Of a stretch of DNA of 64,000 bases, positions 15,760-23,675 are shown piece after piece. Position numbers and translations under genes: made by a program. The notes under the pieces are model-generated. The model did no database searches. It worked only from the letters and a program-made list of their open reading frames with translations, and was not told the origin of the DNA. Numbering within the stretch: position 1 is the first letter of the stretch; the number at the start of each line of letters is the position of its first letter. The stretch covers positions 1,364,001-1,428,000 of the forward strand of contig NZ_CP065037.1 of the NCBI RefSeq assembly GCF_019924635.1, written 5' to 3'. Origin of the DNA: Leifsonia sp. ZF2019 (GTDB taxonomy: Bacteria; Actinomycetota; Actinomycetes; Actinomycetales; Microbacteriaceae).

Positions 15760-16760
15760 TCCAGCGTCTTCAGCTGCTCGACGAGCACGGACGGCCCCTT
15801 GGCGCTCAGGACCGTCGGCGGATCCGTGTACGGGAACGGGAGGGTGAGGACCCGATGCTCCTTCACCGCCGTGAGGCCCTGCACACCGGGCACCGATTGG
15901 AACGCGGTGACGGCCGCCTTGTCGTCGTCGCCGCTGTACAGCAGGACGATCGTCTTCGGATCCTTTGCGATGATGTCTTCCAGACTCGCGTCGAACACGC
16001 GCTCGGTCGATGCGGCGTAGACGTTGGTGAGCCCTGCGGCCTCGAAGACGGGGGTGACCATGCTCGGCCCGCCGTACGGGGAGACGACGCCGCCGGACGA
16101 GACGTAGAGGGCGGCGGCGGTCCCCGCCTCGGACGCCGGGGCTTTCAGTTGCGCCTGGGAGCCGGCGATGGCCTGATCGGCGAGATCGCTTGCGCCGAGC
16201 GCCGTGCCGAGGGCCTTCAGCTCGCTCCAGACGCGATCGAACGACGCGCGCTGGGTGTACTCGGCGGGTGGGTCGTCGCAGTACGCCGTGGGGGAGAAGA
16301 CCGGGATGCCGAGGCTCGCGAGTGAGGCGCGGTCGACGGCGTTCTCCGGCGCGATCACCAGGTCGGGCTCGGCCCCGATGATGCTTTCCTGCGACACGAT
16401 CGAGCCTCCCGTGGGGCCCGTCTCGGTGCTGAGCGGAGTGATCGCGTCGATCGCGTCGATCGTGCTCTTCTCGTAGAGACCGCGCGCCGGCGCGGCGGTC
16501 ACGGCGACGACGCGGTCGACGGCCTGGAGCGCCTCGAGGTTCGCGAGCTCGTCATTGTTGATCATCACGATGCGTTTCGGCTTCGCCGGGATCGTGACCT
16601 CGGTGCCGCAGTTCTCGATCGTGACGGGGAAGCCCCCGGAGGCGGGGGAGGCATCGGAGTTCGGCGCCTGGGCGGCGCAGCCGAGGAGCGCGCCGCCCAG
16701 GCCGGCGCCGAGCAGCGCTCCGGCGGCCAGACGAGTGACGAGGGGACGGTGGGTTTTCAT
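15756..16760 (-). CDS. Metal-chelate binding lipoprotein (FecB/BtuF type)
   Basis: A 334-residue periplasmic-binding_2 protein. The signal peptide ends in lipobox ALLGCA (Cys near residue 28). The N-lobe begins at FPVTIENCGTEVTIPAKPKRIV, a typical iron-siderophore binding start, and the late segment TVLSAKGPSVLVEQLK closes the C-lobe. It binds a metal chelate at the cell surface. Four-bp overlaps link it to the permease and the ATPase. Confidence 0.9.
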   Translation of the reverse strand: MKTHRPLVTRLAAGALLGAGLGGALLGCAAQAPNSDASPASGGFPVTIENCGTEVTIPAKPKRIVMINNDELANLEALQAVDRVVAVTAAPARGLYEKSTIDAIDAITPLSTETGPTGGSIVSQESIIGAEPDLVIAPENAVDRASLASLGIPVFSPTAYCDDPPAEYTQRASFDRVWSELKALGTALGASDLADQAIAGSQAQLKAPASEAGTAAALYVSSGGVVSPYGGPSMVTPVFEAAGLTNVYAASTERVFDASLEDIIAKDPKTIVLLYSGDDDKAAVTAFQSVPGVQGLTAVKEHRVLTLPFPYTDPPTVLSAKGPSVLVEQLKTLD

Positions 16761-17845
16761 GCGGGCCTTTCTGCGGGTGAGCGGGGGCGGGACGTGGCGG
16801 CGGAACGCGGTCGGTCGTTTCCGCCGCGTGCGAGGAGAGTGAGCAGAACGGGGGCGCCGATCACGCCCGTGATCACCCCGACGGGGATCTCGTGCGGGGC
16901 GAGGAGCGTGCGCGCACCCGTGTCGGCGGCGACGAGGAGGATCGCGCCGATGAGCGCGGACGCCGGGAGGAGCCGGCGATGCCGAGCCCCCACCAGGGCG
17001 CGGCCCAGGTGCGGCACGACCAGGCCGATGAATCCGACGCCGCCGACGCCCGCGACGATGACGCCGACCACGGCGGAGGTGCCGGCGAGGATCGCGAAGC
17101 GGGAGCGCTTCGGGTCGAGCCCCGCCGCGATCGCGGAGTCGTCGCCCGAGGCGAGGGCGTCGATCCGACCGCTGATCAGGACGAGACCGGCCAGCCCGAG
17201 GGCCACCGCGATGGCGACGGCGACGATCATCGTCGGCTGCACGGCGGCGAGCGAGCCCAGCAGCCAGAACATCACGGATCGCGCGGCCTCGGGCGAATCG
17301 GACAGGAAAAGGAGCAGGCTCGTGACAGCGCTGAGGGCGTAGCCTACGGCGAGCCCCGCGAGCACGATCCGATGAGGACCCCGCGCACGTCCGGCGCCGG
17401 CGAGCGCGAGCACGAGGGCGACAGTCAGCACTGCGCCGACCAGCGCGGCTCCGGAGACGGCGAGGGCCGTTCCCGAGCCGACGACGAGCACGATGATGGC
17501 GACCCCCGCCGAGGCGCCGGAGTTCAGCCCCAGCAGGTAGGGGTCGGCGAGCGAGTTGCGCACGAGCGCTTGCAGCACGGCGCCCGCGAATGCCAGCCCG
17601 GCGCCGGCAACCGCCGCCATGAGGATCCGGGGCAGCCGCGCGGACCAGACGACCTGCGCCGCGACGTCGCCGCTCGTGTCGCCGCCGAGGAGGCCGCGGG
17701 CGATGGCGGACAGCACCGCTCCCGGGGACAGCGGCACCGCGCCCGTCCCGAGCGAGAGCACGAGTGTCACCAGGAGGGCGGCGGACAGGGAGAGGAAGAC
17801 AACGAGTGCTCTTCGCGGGATGGGGACCAAGGGCACCTCTTTCAA
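16757..17845 (-). CDS. FecCD-family ABC permease
   Basis: A 362-residue permease with about ten helices. Family landmarks: WSARLPRILMAAVAGAGLAFAGA, RNSLADPYLLGLNSGASAGV, and near the C-terminus VGFIGLVVPHLGR. Only one permease gene is present, so it should work as a homodimer. The start is uncertain (TTG at 17845 or GTG at 17836). It opens the operon permease, binding protein, ATPase, methyltransferase, beneath the Fur-family box at 17860. Confidence 0.88.
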   Translation of the reverse strand: MKEVPLVPIPRRALVVFLSLSAALLVTLVLSLGTGAVPLSPGAVLSAIARGLLGGDTSGDVAAQVVWSARLPRILMAAVAGAGLAFAGAVLQALVRNSLADPYLLGLNSGASAGVAIIVLVVGSGTALAVSGAALVGAVLTVALVLALAGAGRARGPHRIVLAGLAVGYALSAVTSLLLFLSDSPEAARSVMFWLLGSLAAVQPTMIVAVAIAVALGLAGLVLISGRIDALASGDDSAIAAGLDPKRSRFAILAGTSAVVGVIVAGVGGVGFIGLVVPHLGRALVGARHRRLLPASALIGAILLVAADTGARTLLAPHEIPVGVITGVIGAPVLLTLLARGGNDRPRSAATSRPRSPAERPA

Positions 17846-17859
17846 CGCCCTCAGCCTAG

Positions 17860-17877
17860 ATGAGAATAGTTCTCAAT
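17860..17877. promoter_or_regulatory. Fur/Zur-family box
   Basis: Near-perfect palindrome ATGAGAATAGTTCTCAAT, 15 bases before the permease gene. It resembles Fur-superfamily 7-1-7 sites (Zur, Fur) rather than the TTAGG-type box bound by DtxR/IdeR, the usual actinobacterial iron repressor. This suggests control by zinc or another metal through a Fur homolog. Confidence 0.6.
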
Positions 17878-18002
17878 AACAAATGCGTCGGGACCGCACG
17901 TCGAGCGCCGCACGGTCGTGTACCTCGCGGCCGGGACTGCTCGGGTGGAGACGGCGGCGCCCGATACCCTGGGAGGAGAGCGCACCCGTGGGAGGACTCG
18001 GA

Positions 18003-18914
18003 ATGGCGACACCGATGCAGACGCGACCCGTGCCCACGGTCGCCGTCGTGGGGCCCGGCGCGATCGGTACGACGGTCGCCGCAGCGCTGTACGAACGCGG
18101 CATCACGCCCGGACTGTATGGTCGGACCGCGCGGACGGGTCTCGAACTCGTCGCGCCGGACGCGCGTATCGCCGTGCCGGGGCCGGTGGTCACGGACGCG
18201 GCCGAGGTGGGCGGCCCGGCCGACATCGTTTTCCTCGCGGTCAAGGCCACGCAGATCGAGTCGGCGGCGCCGTGGTTGCGGGCGCTGTGCGGGCCGGAGA
18301 CCGTGGTCTGCGTCCTGCAGAACGGGGTGGAGCAGATCGCGATGGTCTCACCGCACGTGCCTCAGGGGGCGGCCATCGTGCCCGCCGTGGTGTGGTTCCC
18401 CGCGCAGGCGCACCCCGATGGCACGGTGGTTCTGCGCGGCGACGCCCGGTTGACCCTCCCGCGCGCGACTGCGGCCGAGCGGGTCATTGCCGTGCTGCAC
18501 GGCTCGCGCTGCAGCACGGAGATCGCGGACGACTTCCTCTCCATCGCCTGGCGCAAGCTGCTCCAGAACGCGGCCGCCGGACTGATGGCGCTGACGGGGC
18601 GACGGGCCGGGATGTACACCCGGCCCGATATCGCCGACCTGACCCTCGCCTACCTCCGCGAATGCCTGTCCGTTGCTCGCGCCGAGGGTGCGCGACTCGA
18701 TGACGGCGTGCCCGCCGAGATCCTCGCCGGCTTCCGATCGTTCCCCGCCGACATGAGCACGTCGATCCTCACCGATCGCGAGGCGTCCCGCCCGCTCGAA
18801 TGGGAGATCCGCAACGGGGTCGTCTCCCGTCTGGGTCGTGCCCACGACATCCCGACGCCGATCGGCGACGTGATCACCGCTCTCCTCGCTGCGACCAGCG
18901 ACGGCCCGGGCTGA
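18003..18914 (+). CDS. Ketopantoate reductase-like oxidoreductase
   Basis: A 303-residue protein of the ApbA/PanE family. The Rossmann loop is VVGPGAIGTTVAAAL near residues 13-27; VFLAVKATQ and VCVLQNGVEQ follow, then the helical C-domain with AWRKLLQNAAAGLMALTG containing the conserved Lys. It reduces ketopantoate or a related 2-oxo acid with NADPH. No pantothenate genes are adjacent, so the substrate is open. GGGAGGA precedes the ATG. Confidence 0.85.
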   Translation: MATPMQTRPVPTVAVVGPGAIGTTVAAALYERGITPGLYGRTARTGLELVAPDARIAVPGPVVTDAAEVGGPADIVFLAVKATQIESAAPWLRALCGPETVVCVLQNGVEQIAMVSPHVPQGAAIVPAVVWFPAQAHPDGTVVLRGDARLTLPRATAAERVIAVLHGSRCSTEIADDFLSIAWRKLLQNAAAGLMALTGRRAGMYTRPDIADLTLAYLRECLSVARAEGARLDDGVPAEILAGFRSFPADMSTSILTDREASRPLEWEIRNGVVSRLGRAHDIPTPIGDVITALLAATSDGPG

Positions 18915-19008
18915 CCCGTCGCCGCCGGAACGAGGACGACAGGACCAGCGACATATGTGCGCTCCCTGAGGCGCGCGGTCAGGGGTGCACGGGGCGGGAG
19001 GGCGGCCC

Positions 19009-19419
19009 TCAGTCTCCGACCAAGGCGGTGAGCGTCGTGGCGAGGAGGGCGCGCTCCGGCTCGTCTAGCGGAGCGAACAGGGTCTCGAGCACGCGGGCGG
19101 CGATGCGGTGCCCTTCTTCGAGGGCGGTTCGGCCGGCCTCCGTCAGGGTGTAGTCGAGGCGGCGTCCGTGCCCGGGGGCGCGCTCGATCAATCCGCGAGC
19201 CTCCATCCTGCCGGCGAGTGTGCCGAAGGCCTGGTCGCTCTGAAAGGTCGCCATCGCCAGCGCGTGCCCGGAGGCTCCGGGCAGATGTTCGATCGCGCGG
19301 AGCGCATCCCACTGCACGAGCGTCACCCCGGCATCGCGAAGGGCGCTGTCCATGGTCCGGTGGTTGCGGTACTGCGCCTGCTTGATCGCCCGGCCGAGCA
19401 GTTCGAGATCCGTCGTCAT
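19009..19419 (-). CDS. MarR-family regulator
   Basis: A 136-residue winged-helix regulator: dimerising helix at the N-terminus (LGRAIKQAQYRNHRTMD), helix-turn-helix around LPGASGHALAMATFQSDQAFGTLAGRME, and wing RAPGHGRRLDYTLTEAG. The ATG lies six bases after TAAGGT, so it is probably leaderless. The divergent hydrolase gene, 52 bp away across an AT-rich promoter region, is the likely target. Confidence 0.88.
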   Translation of the reverse strand: MTTDLELLGRAIKQAQYRNHRTMDSALRDAGVTLVQWDALRAIEHLPGASGHALAMATFQSDQAFGTLAGRMEARGLIERAPGHGRRLDYTLTEAGRTALEEGHRIAARVLETLFAPLDEPERALLATTLTALVGD

Positions 19420-19471
19420 CGTGCTACCTTATCAACACGCGTATATAAACATATTTAGATAGGAGCAGCAG
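19420..19471. promoter_or_regulatory. AT-rich divergent promoter region
   Basis: The 52 bp between the MarR gene and the hydrolase gene are strikingly AT-rich for this genome (GTATATAAACATATTTAGAT near 19442-19461). They must hold both promoters and, by family precedent, the MarR site. I see no perfect palindrome. Confidence 0.45.
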
Positions 19472-20215
19472 ATGGTCGCCTCCGAGCCCACGACCCGCAC
19501 CGCACTCGTCCTCCATGGTGGGGGCGGACCCCGGACGATCGCCCCGATCGCCGAGCATCTCTCTGGGGCCATGCGCGTCATCGCCCCGACGCACCCGGGC
19601 TGGGAGGGTACGCCCCGACCTGGGCGGATCGACTCCGTCTCCGCGCTGGCGACGCACTACCTGGACCAGCTGCGCGAGCGGGGCGAACACGATGTCGTGC
19701 TCGTCGGATCCTCCCTCGGCGGGTGGATCGCGCTGGAGATGGCCCTGCACGCCGCCGCGGACGCGCGCTACGCGGGTGTCGTGGGGGCGGTGGTCGACAT
19801 CGACGGCGTCGGTGCGGTCGTCGACGGCGAGCCGATCGCCGACTTCTTCGCGCTCGACGCCCGGGGCCTCGCCCAGGCGGCATGGCATGATCCCGACCGC
19901 GGCTACATCGACCCGGCCACCCTCACCGAGGAGCAGCGCGCCCTGCAGCGGTCGAACGGGCAGGCCATGGCCGCCGTCGCAGGCACCGCGATGAGCGACC
20001 CGACGCTCCTCGCGCGGCTGGGGGCGATCGCGGTCCCGACCCTCGTCGTTCACGGCGCCAGCGACCGGATCGTCACCCCGGCCTACGGTCGGTCCGTCGC
20101 GGATGCCATCCCGGGCGCCGCGTTCGCCGAGGTCGCGGCGGCCGGCCACCTGCCCCACCTCGAGGCTCCCCAGGCGACGTGGTCCGTCATCGACCCGTTC
20201 CTCGCGGCCATCTGA
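19472..20215 (+). CDS. Alpha/beta hydrolase
   Basis: A 247-residue hydrolase with a complete triad: nucleophile in GSSLGG (about residue 77), Asp in HGASDRI and His in AAGHLPHLE. The oxyanion segment is LHGGGG. It has no signal peptide, so it is cytoplasmic; the substrate is not evident. GATAGGAG precedes the ATG. It is probably repressed by the divergent MarR protein. Confidence 0.88.
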   Translation: MVASEPTTRTALVLHGGGGPRTIAPIAEHLSGAMRVIAPTHPGWEGTPRPGRIDSVSALATHYLDQLRERGEHDVVLVGSSLGGWIALEMALHAAADARYAGVVGAVVDIDGVGAVVDGEPIADFFALDARGLAQAAWHDPDRGYIDPATLTEEQRALQRSNGQAMAAVAGTAMSDPTLLARLGAIAVPTLVVHGASDRIVTPAYGRSVADAIPGAAFAEVAAAGHLPHLEAPQATWSVIDPFLAAI

Positions 20216-20329
20216 TCACGATCGCGTCGCGGTGCAGTCCTGCGTGAGAGGCTGCGCTGAACCGCGCGAGCAATCTCTTGCGCCTGGCACACTGGATAAG
20301 TATCAGCAAAAACGAAGGGCGGGAGATTG

Positions 20330-20584
20330 GTGACTGTCGACGCTGACCGGGTCGATCCCCGCGACATGTCCTGGGAGGATTCTCACCCGGCATATCGTGT
20401 GTATTTTCACGATCTCGGCGGCGCGTCCGATGAGTGGCGACTGTCGGGTGTCAGCTCGGTCCAGGAAGCAATCGAGTGGGCTGACGACCATGCCGCAGGT
20501 CGGACCTTTGTGCTGTACGTCGAGGTGGCTCAGGGTGCCCCGGGGCTCGTCCGGCTGTCCGGGGTCGACCCGAACGCAGCGTAG
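20330..20584 (+). CDS. Small conserved-looking hypothetical protein
   Basis: An 84-residue acidic protein with no membrane segment; DMSWEDSHPAYRVYFHDLGG and VQEAIEWADDHAAGRTFVLYVEV suggest a compact alpha/beta domain. I do not recognise a function. The GTG at 20330 follows GGGCGGGAG; a TTG one codon earlier is possible. Confidence 0.65.
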   Translation: MTVDADRVDPRDMSWEDSHPAYRVYFHDLGGASDEWRLSGVSSVQEAIEWADDHAAGRTFVLYVEVAQGAPGLVRLSGVDPNAA

Positions 20585-20669
20585 CCACGCGTGGTGAGAG
20601 GACCCATCATCGGCGGAGCTCCCTGACCAGAGTGCGATCCGCGGACGTACGCGTTGGCCGAGACGCGCT

Positions 20670-21797
20670 TCATGCCCCAGACGCGTCCTCTTCCAGTGCT
20701 GCCCGAAGTCGCCGGGCTGGTTCGAACGAGGTGGGGATGTCACGGAGGGCAGCGAGCCCGGCCGCCACGCCGTCGAGACGCGCGGTCACTGCGGCGAGCG
20801 AGACGCGCGCGCCAAGCGTGGGAGACACCTCCACAAGTGCCGCCGTCAATGCTCGGACCGCCGGCCAATCGGTCTCCACGCCGAAGTACCGCGCAACATG
20901 CGCGGACTGGATCGCGGCTTCGAGTTGGAAGCGGCGGCCGGCCAGCGGCGCCGCCTGCGCTAGCTCATGCGCACGCCTCAGATACGCCTCGCCCTCCGCA
21001 ATCAGGCCCGCATCCCACAGCCCCGGATCCTGCGCATCGAGCGGGACGAACACCCCGTCGAGCTCACGAGCGGCTGCCCGCGACGACGAGAGTGCGATCA
21101 GCGCCGCCAGCCCGAACGCTTCCGGCTCGTCGCCGAGCAGCGCGGCCAGGGTCACCGCCAGGTAGAGCGCCTCTCCGGCAAGTGACGTCTCGCTCGTGCT
21201 GTCCCAGTCGATCGCGAAGGCGCCGTAGATCGCCTCCAGCACGGCGGGAAGCCGCTCGCCCAGCTGGTCGCGCGACGGCACGGTGAAGGGGATGCCCGCA
21301 TCGCGGATGCGTCGCTTCGCCCGCACGAGCCGCTGGGCCATTGCCGACGACGGCACAGCGAAAGCCCGCGCGATCTGCGCAGCGTCCAGCCCGAGGACGG
21401 TCTGCAGCATGAGCGGCGTGCGGATGCCGACGTCGATCGCGGGATGCGCGCACACGAACAGCAGTTGGAGGCGCTTGTCCGGGATGGCGTCGAGGTCGGG
21501 GAAGGCTGCGTCGATGTCGATCACGCCGTCTCCTTCCTCCAATGGTGCGGACGTGCGGCGGGCCGCCGAGGTGAACACGTCGCGCTGGCGGTTGCGGGCG
21601 ACGGTGAGGAGCCAGCCTTCCGGGTTGTCGGGGATGCCGCGGTGGGGCCACGTGGTCAGGGCGCGCTCGAAGGCGTCGGCCAGGGCGTCCTCGGCGAGGG
21701 CGAGGTCGCGGGTCGGGGCTGCGAGGATCGCGACCAGCCGGCCGTAGGATGCGCGGGCGGTGCGTTCGGCGACCTCCCGCGCATCCGCAGCGGTCAT
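20670..21797 (-). CDS. ECF42-type sigma factor with C-terminal extension
   Basis: A 375-residue RNA polymerase sigma factor. Region 2 (residues 1-85: DLALAEDALADAFERAL, NPEGWLLTVARNRQRD) and region 4 (about 110-165: LMLQTVLGLDAAQIARAFAV, MAQRLVRAKRRI) are followed by about 200 residues of helical repeats. That architecture and the adjacent DGPF gene define group ECF42, which has no classical anti-sigma factor and needs its extension. The ATG overlaps the DGPF stop by 4 bp. Confidence 0.88.
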   Translation of the reverse strand: MTAADAREVAERTARASYGRLVAILAAPTRDLALAEDALADAFERALTTWPHRGIPDNPEGWLLTVARNRQRDVFTSAARRTSAPLEEGDGVIDIDAAFPDLDAIPDKRLQLLFVCAHPAIDVGIRTPLMLQTVLGLDAAQIARAFAVPSSAMAQRLVRAKRRIRDAGIPFTVPSRDQLGERLPAVLEAIYGAFAIDWDSTSETSLAGEALYLAVTLAALLGDEPEAFGLAALIALSSSRAAARELDGVFVPLDAQDPGLWDAGLIAEGEAYLRRAHELAQAAPLAGRRFQLEAAIQSAHVARYFGVETDWPAVRALTAALVEVSPTLGARVSLAAVTARLDGVAAGLAALRDIPTSFEPARRLRAALEEDASGA

Positions 21798-22174
21798 GGG
21801 GCGGAGACCCACTCGCCGTCGACGACGTACGTCGCGGTCGGGCGCACCTCGACGGGGCCCCACGCGGCGGACGGCGCCTGCTTCGCCCAGTCGAGGGCCG
21901 CATCCAGGTCGGGGACGTCGATGACGACCGTACCGCCGAGCTGCTCCTTGGTGTCGGCGAACGGGCCGTCCTGGATCTGCGGGCCCGCCTCGGTCACGCG
22001 CAACGTCGTCGTTGCGGACGACGGCTGCAGCACCTCGGCCGAGCGGAGCACACCCGCGGCGTGGAGATCTCGCGCGTACTTCGCGAAAGCGGCCATGCCC
22101 TCCGCGAGAGCGGCCTCGTCGAGTTCGCCGCTCGCGGCCATCTCGGGGTAGTGCATCAGGATCGTGTAGCGCAT
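21794..22174 (-). CDS. DGPF/YCII-related protein
   Basis: A 126-residue protein of the YCII-related group with the eponymous motif DGPFADTKEQLGG in the middle and a YTILMHYPE start. Such proteins accompany ECF42 sigma factors and are their main targets; their biochemical role is unknown. The start at 22174 has GGAAGGG upstream, and a matching ECF42 promoter lies at 22219-22242. Confidence 0.85.
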   Translation of the reverse strand: MRYTILMHYPEMAASGELDEAALAEGMAAFAKYARDLHAAGVLRSAEVLQPSSATTTLRVTEAGPQIQDGPFADTKEQLGGTVVIDVPDLDAALDWAKQAPSAAWGPVEVRPTATYVVDGEWVSAP

Positions 22175-22218
22175 GGGTCGTGCCCTTCCGGATCGTTCGA
22201 TGATGACACTGGGATGAC

Positions 22219-22242
22219 GATCGAGCCAGGGGCGGATCGACA
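22219..22242 (-). promoter_or_regulatory. ECF42 promoter of the DGPF-sigma operon
   Basis: On the minus strand TGTCGA (22237-22242) is followed after 13 bases by CGATC (22219-22223). This fits the TGTCGA / CGA(T)C elements reported for ECF42 promoters in Streptomyces, as I recall them. It lies 45 bp upstream of the DGPF start, so the operon probably activates itself. Confidence 0.6.
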
Positions 22243-22317
22243 CAGTTCCCGAAAAACGCAGGGCGATCGCAACCCTATGGTTAGGGCAAAGATGCAGATA
22301 CTTATGTTCCGCGCTAA

Positions 22318-22518
22318 AGATCTGTATGTTTACATAGCAGCTATGGAGGAGATGCAGCCGGTGGCCCGTGGCTAGCGAACTACAGCAATTCCACGGGGCT
22401 CGGGAGCATCAGGACGATCAACTCCTTCGGGCCGGTCGGCAGCACGTCCTACATTGCCGGCCCCTATCTCGACTCCCGCATCGTGGGACTCTACAACGCC
22501 GCAAACAACGACTGGTGA
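22318..22518 (+). pseudogene. 3' remnant of a trypsin-like serine protease
   Basis: An open frame without a start codon encodes the last 66 residues of an S1-type protease: a Cys, then YGGDAAGGPWLANYS at the position of the catalytic GDSGG loop, then SIRTINSFG and a C-terminal GPYLDSRIVGLYNAAN. The catalytic Ser seems replaced by Ala, and an in-frame TAA lies just upstream at 22315, so the N-terminal half is gone. AT-rich DNA at 22270-22345 marks the break. Its TGA overlaps the next ATG (TGATG), showing it was once an operon. Confidence 0.6.
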
Positions 22519-22943
22519 TGACGACGTCCAAGAAGTGCGCACTGAGCCGCCGGGGCTTCCGCGGGATCCTTTCCGCGGGAGCCCTGCTCTCCGCTCTCCT
22601 GCTCGGAGGCTGCACGGCGGCCGGTGAGTATCCCGCGGCCACCCGCCTCACGGGGGACGGCGACGATGCCCCCAGGAAGGACCTCGCGGATGAGAGACCC
22701 CTCGAATTGACGCGCTACGAGGTGGTGTCGGATACCGAGGTCAGGGTCTACTTCGTCGCCGGGATACCGGACTGCTACGGCACCCGCGCGGTTGTTTCCG
22801 AGACTTCAACCACGATCGCCGTCACTGTGATGGAAGGTGTCATCCCCGGTGCGCCTGACGAATGTGAGCTCGTCGCTCGTCAAGCCAGCTTGCTTGTCCG
22901 TACGTCGCGCTCCATCGGGGGCCGCACCATCGTGGCGGGGTGA
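22518..22943 (+). CDS. Small lipoprotein, function unknown
   Basis: A 141-residue protein with an N-terminal signal peptide (SRRGFRGILSAGALLSALLLG) and lipobox LLGGC, so it should be anchored on the outer face of the membrane. The mature part has two Cys and a beta-rich pattern (RYEVVSDTEVRVYFVAG). No family recognised. It was translationally coupled to the protease remnant; a role as protease partner or inhibitor is only a guess. With the protease truncated it may be poorly expressed. Confidence 0.7.
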   Translation: MTTSKKCALSRRGFRGILSAGALLSALLLGGCTAAGEYPAATRLTGDGDDAPRKDLADERPLELTRYEVVSDTEVRVYFVAGIPDCYGTRAVVSETSTTIAVTVMEGVIPGAPDECELVARQASLLVRTSRSIGGRTIVAG

Positions 22944-22979
22944 CCGGATCGCTCTGGGGGCGCGGGTGTCCGCGGTGGC

Positions 22980-23582
22980 TCACACCCGCGTCCCCGCCCC
23001 CAGCCCTTCCGCTGCCGCGACCATCGCGGCCTCCGCAGACTCCACCGTGATCAGGCTGTTCCCGGCGACGATGTGCAGCCCGTACGCATCCTCCAGCGCC
23101 ACGAGGTTCATCGCCAGAACGGCCACGTCCAGCCGCGGCGCGAACACCCCCACGGCCACCCCGCGCTCCAGGATCCCCGTGTACGTCGCCAGCTGGCGGA
23201 GGTACATCCGCTCGACCAGTTCGTCGTGCAGTCGTGACGTGCCGGCCAGCACATCGAACTCGTACAGCAGCCGCATCAGGGCGTCGTCGGGGCCGCTCGG
23301 CAGCCCCTCCCGGATCGCCGCGGCGAGCTGCAGCTGTGGTTCCGCGATCCCACGGACCACCTCGTCCCGGTGGTCGCAGAACCGTTCCAGGCCGGCGCGG
23401 TGCGCCTCCACGAGCAGGGCGTCGAGGTCCTCGTAGTAGTACAGGATCGCGCCGCGGGTCAGCCCCGCCTTCTCCGCGACGTCCGCCAGCGACAGCGACC
23501 GGAGGCCGTGCTCGCCGACGGCGGTGAGCGCCGCCTCGACGAGGTCGGCGCGGCGTTCATCCTGCTTGCGGGGGCGGGCCAT
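22980..23582 (-). CDS. TetR-family regulator
   Basis: A 200-residue repressor. The N-terminal helix-turn-helix is ADLVEAALTAVGEHGLRSLSLADVAEKAGLTRGAILYYYED (given by its ends at residues 12 and 52), and the C-terminal domain is all-helical. It is divergent from the amidohydrolase/permease operon, with a 28-bp palindrome between them, so it most likely represses that operon. Confidence 0.88.
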   Translation of the reverse strand: MARPRKQDERRADLVEAALTAVGEHGLRSLSLADVAEKAGLTRGAILYYYEDLDALLVEAHRAGLERFCDHRDEVVRGIAEPQLQLAAAIREGLPSGPDDALMRLLYEFDVLAGTSRLHDELVERMYLRQLATYTGILERGVAVGVFAPRLDVAVLAMNLVALEDAYGLHIVAGNSLITVESAEAAMVAAAEGLGAGTRV

Positions 23583-23619
23583 CAGTTGACACTAGCCGAT
23601 CGGCGTGAGACGCTTTCGG

Positions 23620-23647
23620 AATTCTTTGACACTGGCGTCAAAGAATT
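23620..23647. promoter_or_regulatory. TetR operator
   Basis: Perfect inverted repeat AATTCTTTGAC-N6-GTCAAAGAATT (11-bp arms), 29 bp before the amidohydrolase start. It contains TTGACA, the likely -35 box of that gene (with TATCCA as a possible -10), so binding would block initiation. Confidence 0.7.
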
Positions 23648-23675
23648 ATCCAGTTCACCGCCGAGAGGGATTCCC

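Noticed and set aside
17846..17880. Cobalamin riboswitch for the FecCD/BtuF-like operon
   Set aside because: Only 15-35 bases separate the box from the start, far too short for the B12 aptamer, and no B12-box sequence is present.
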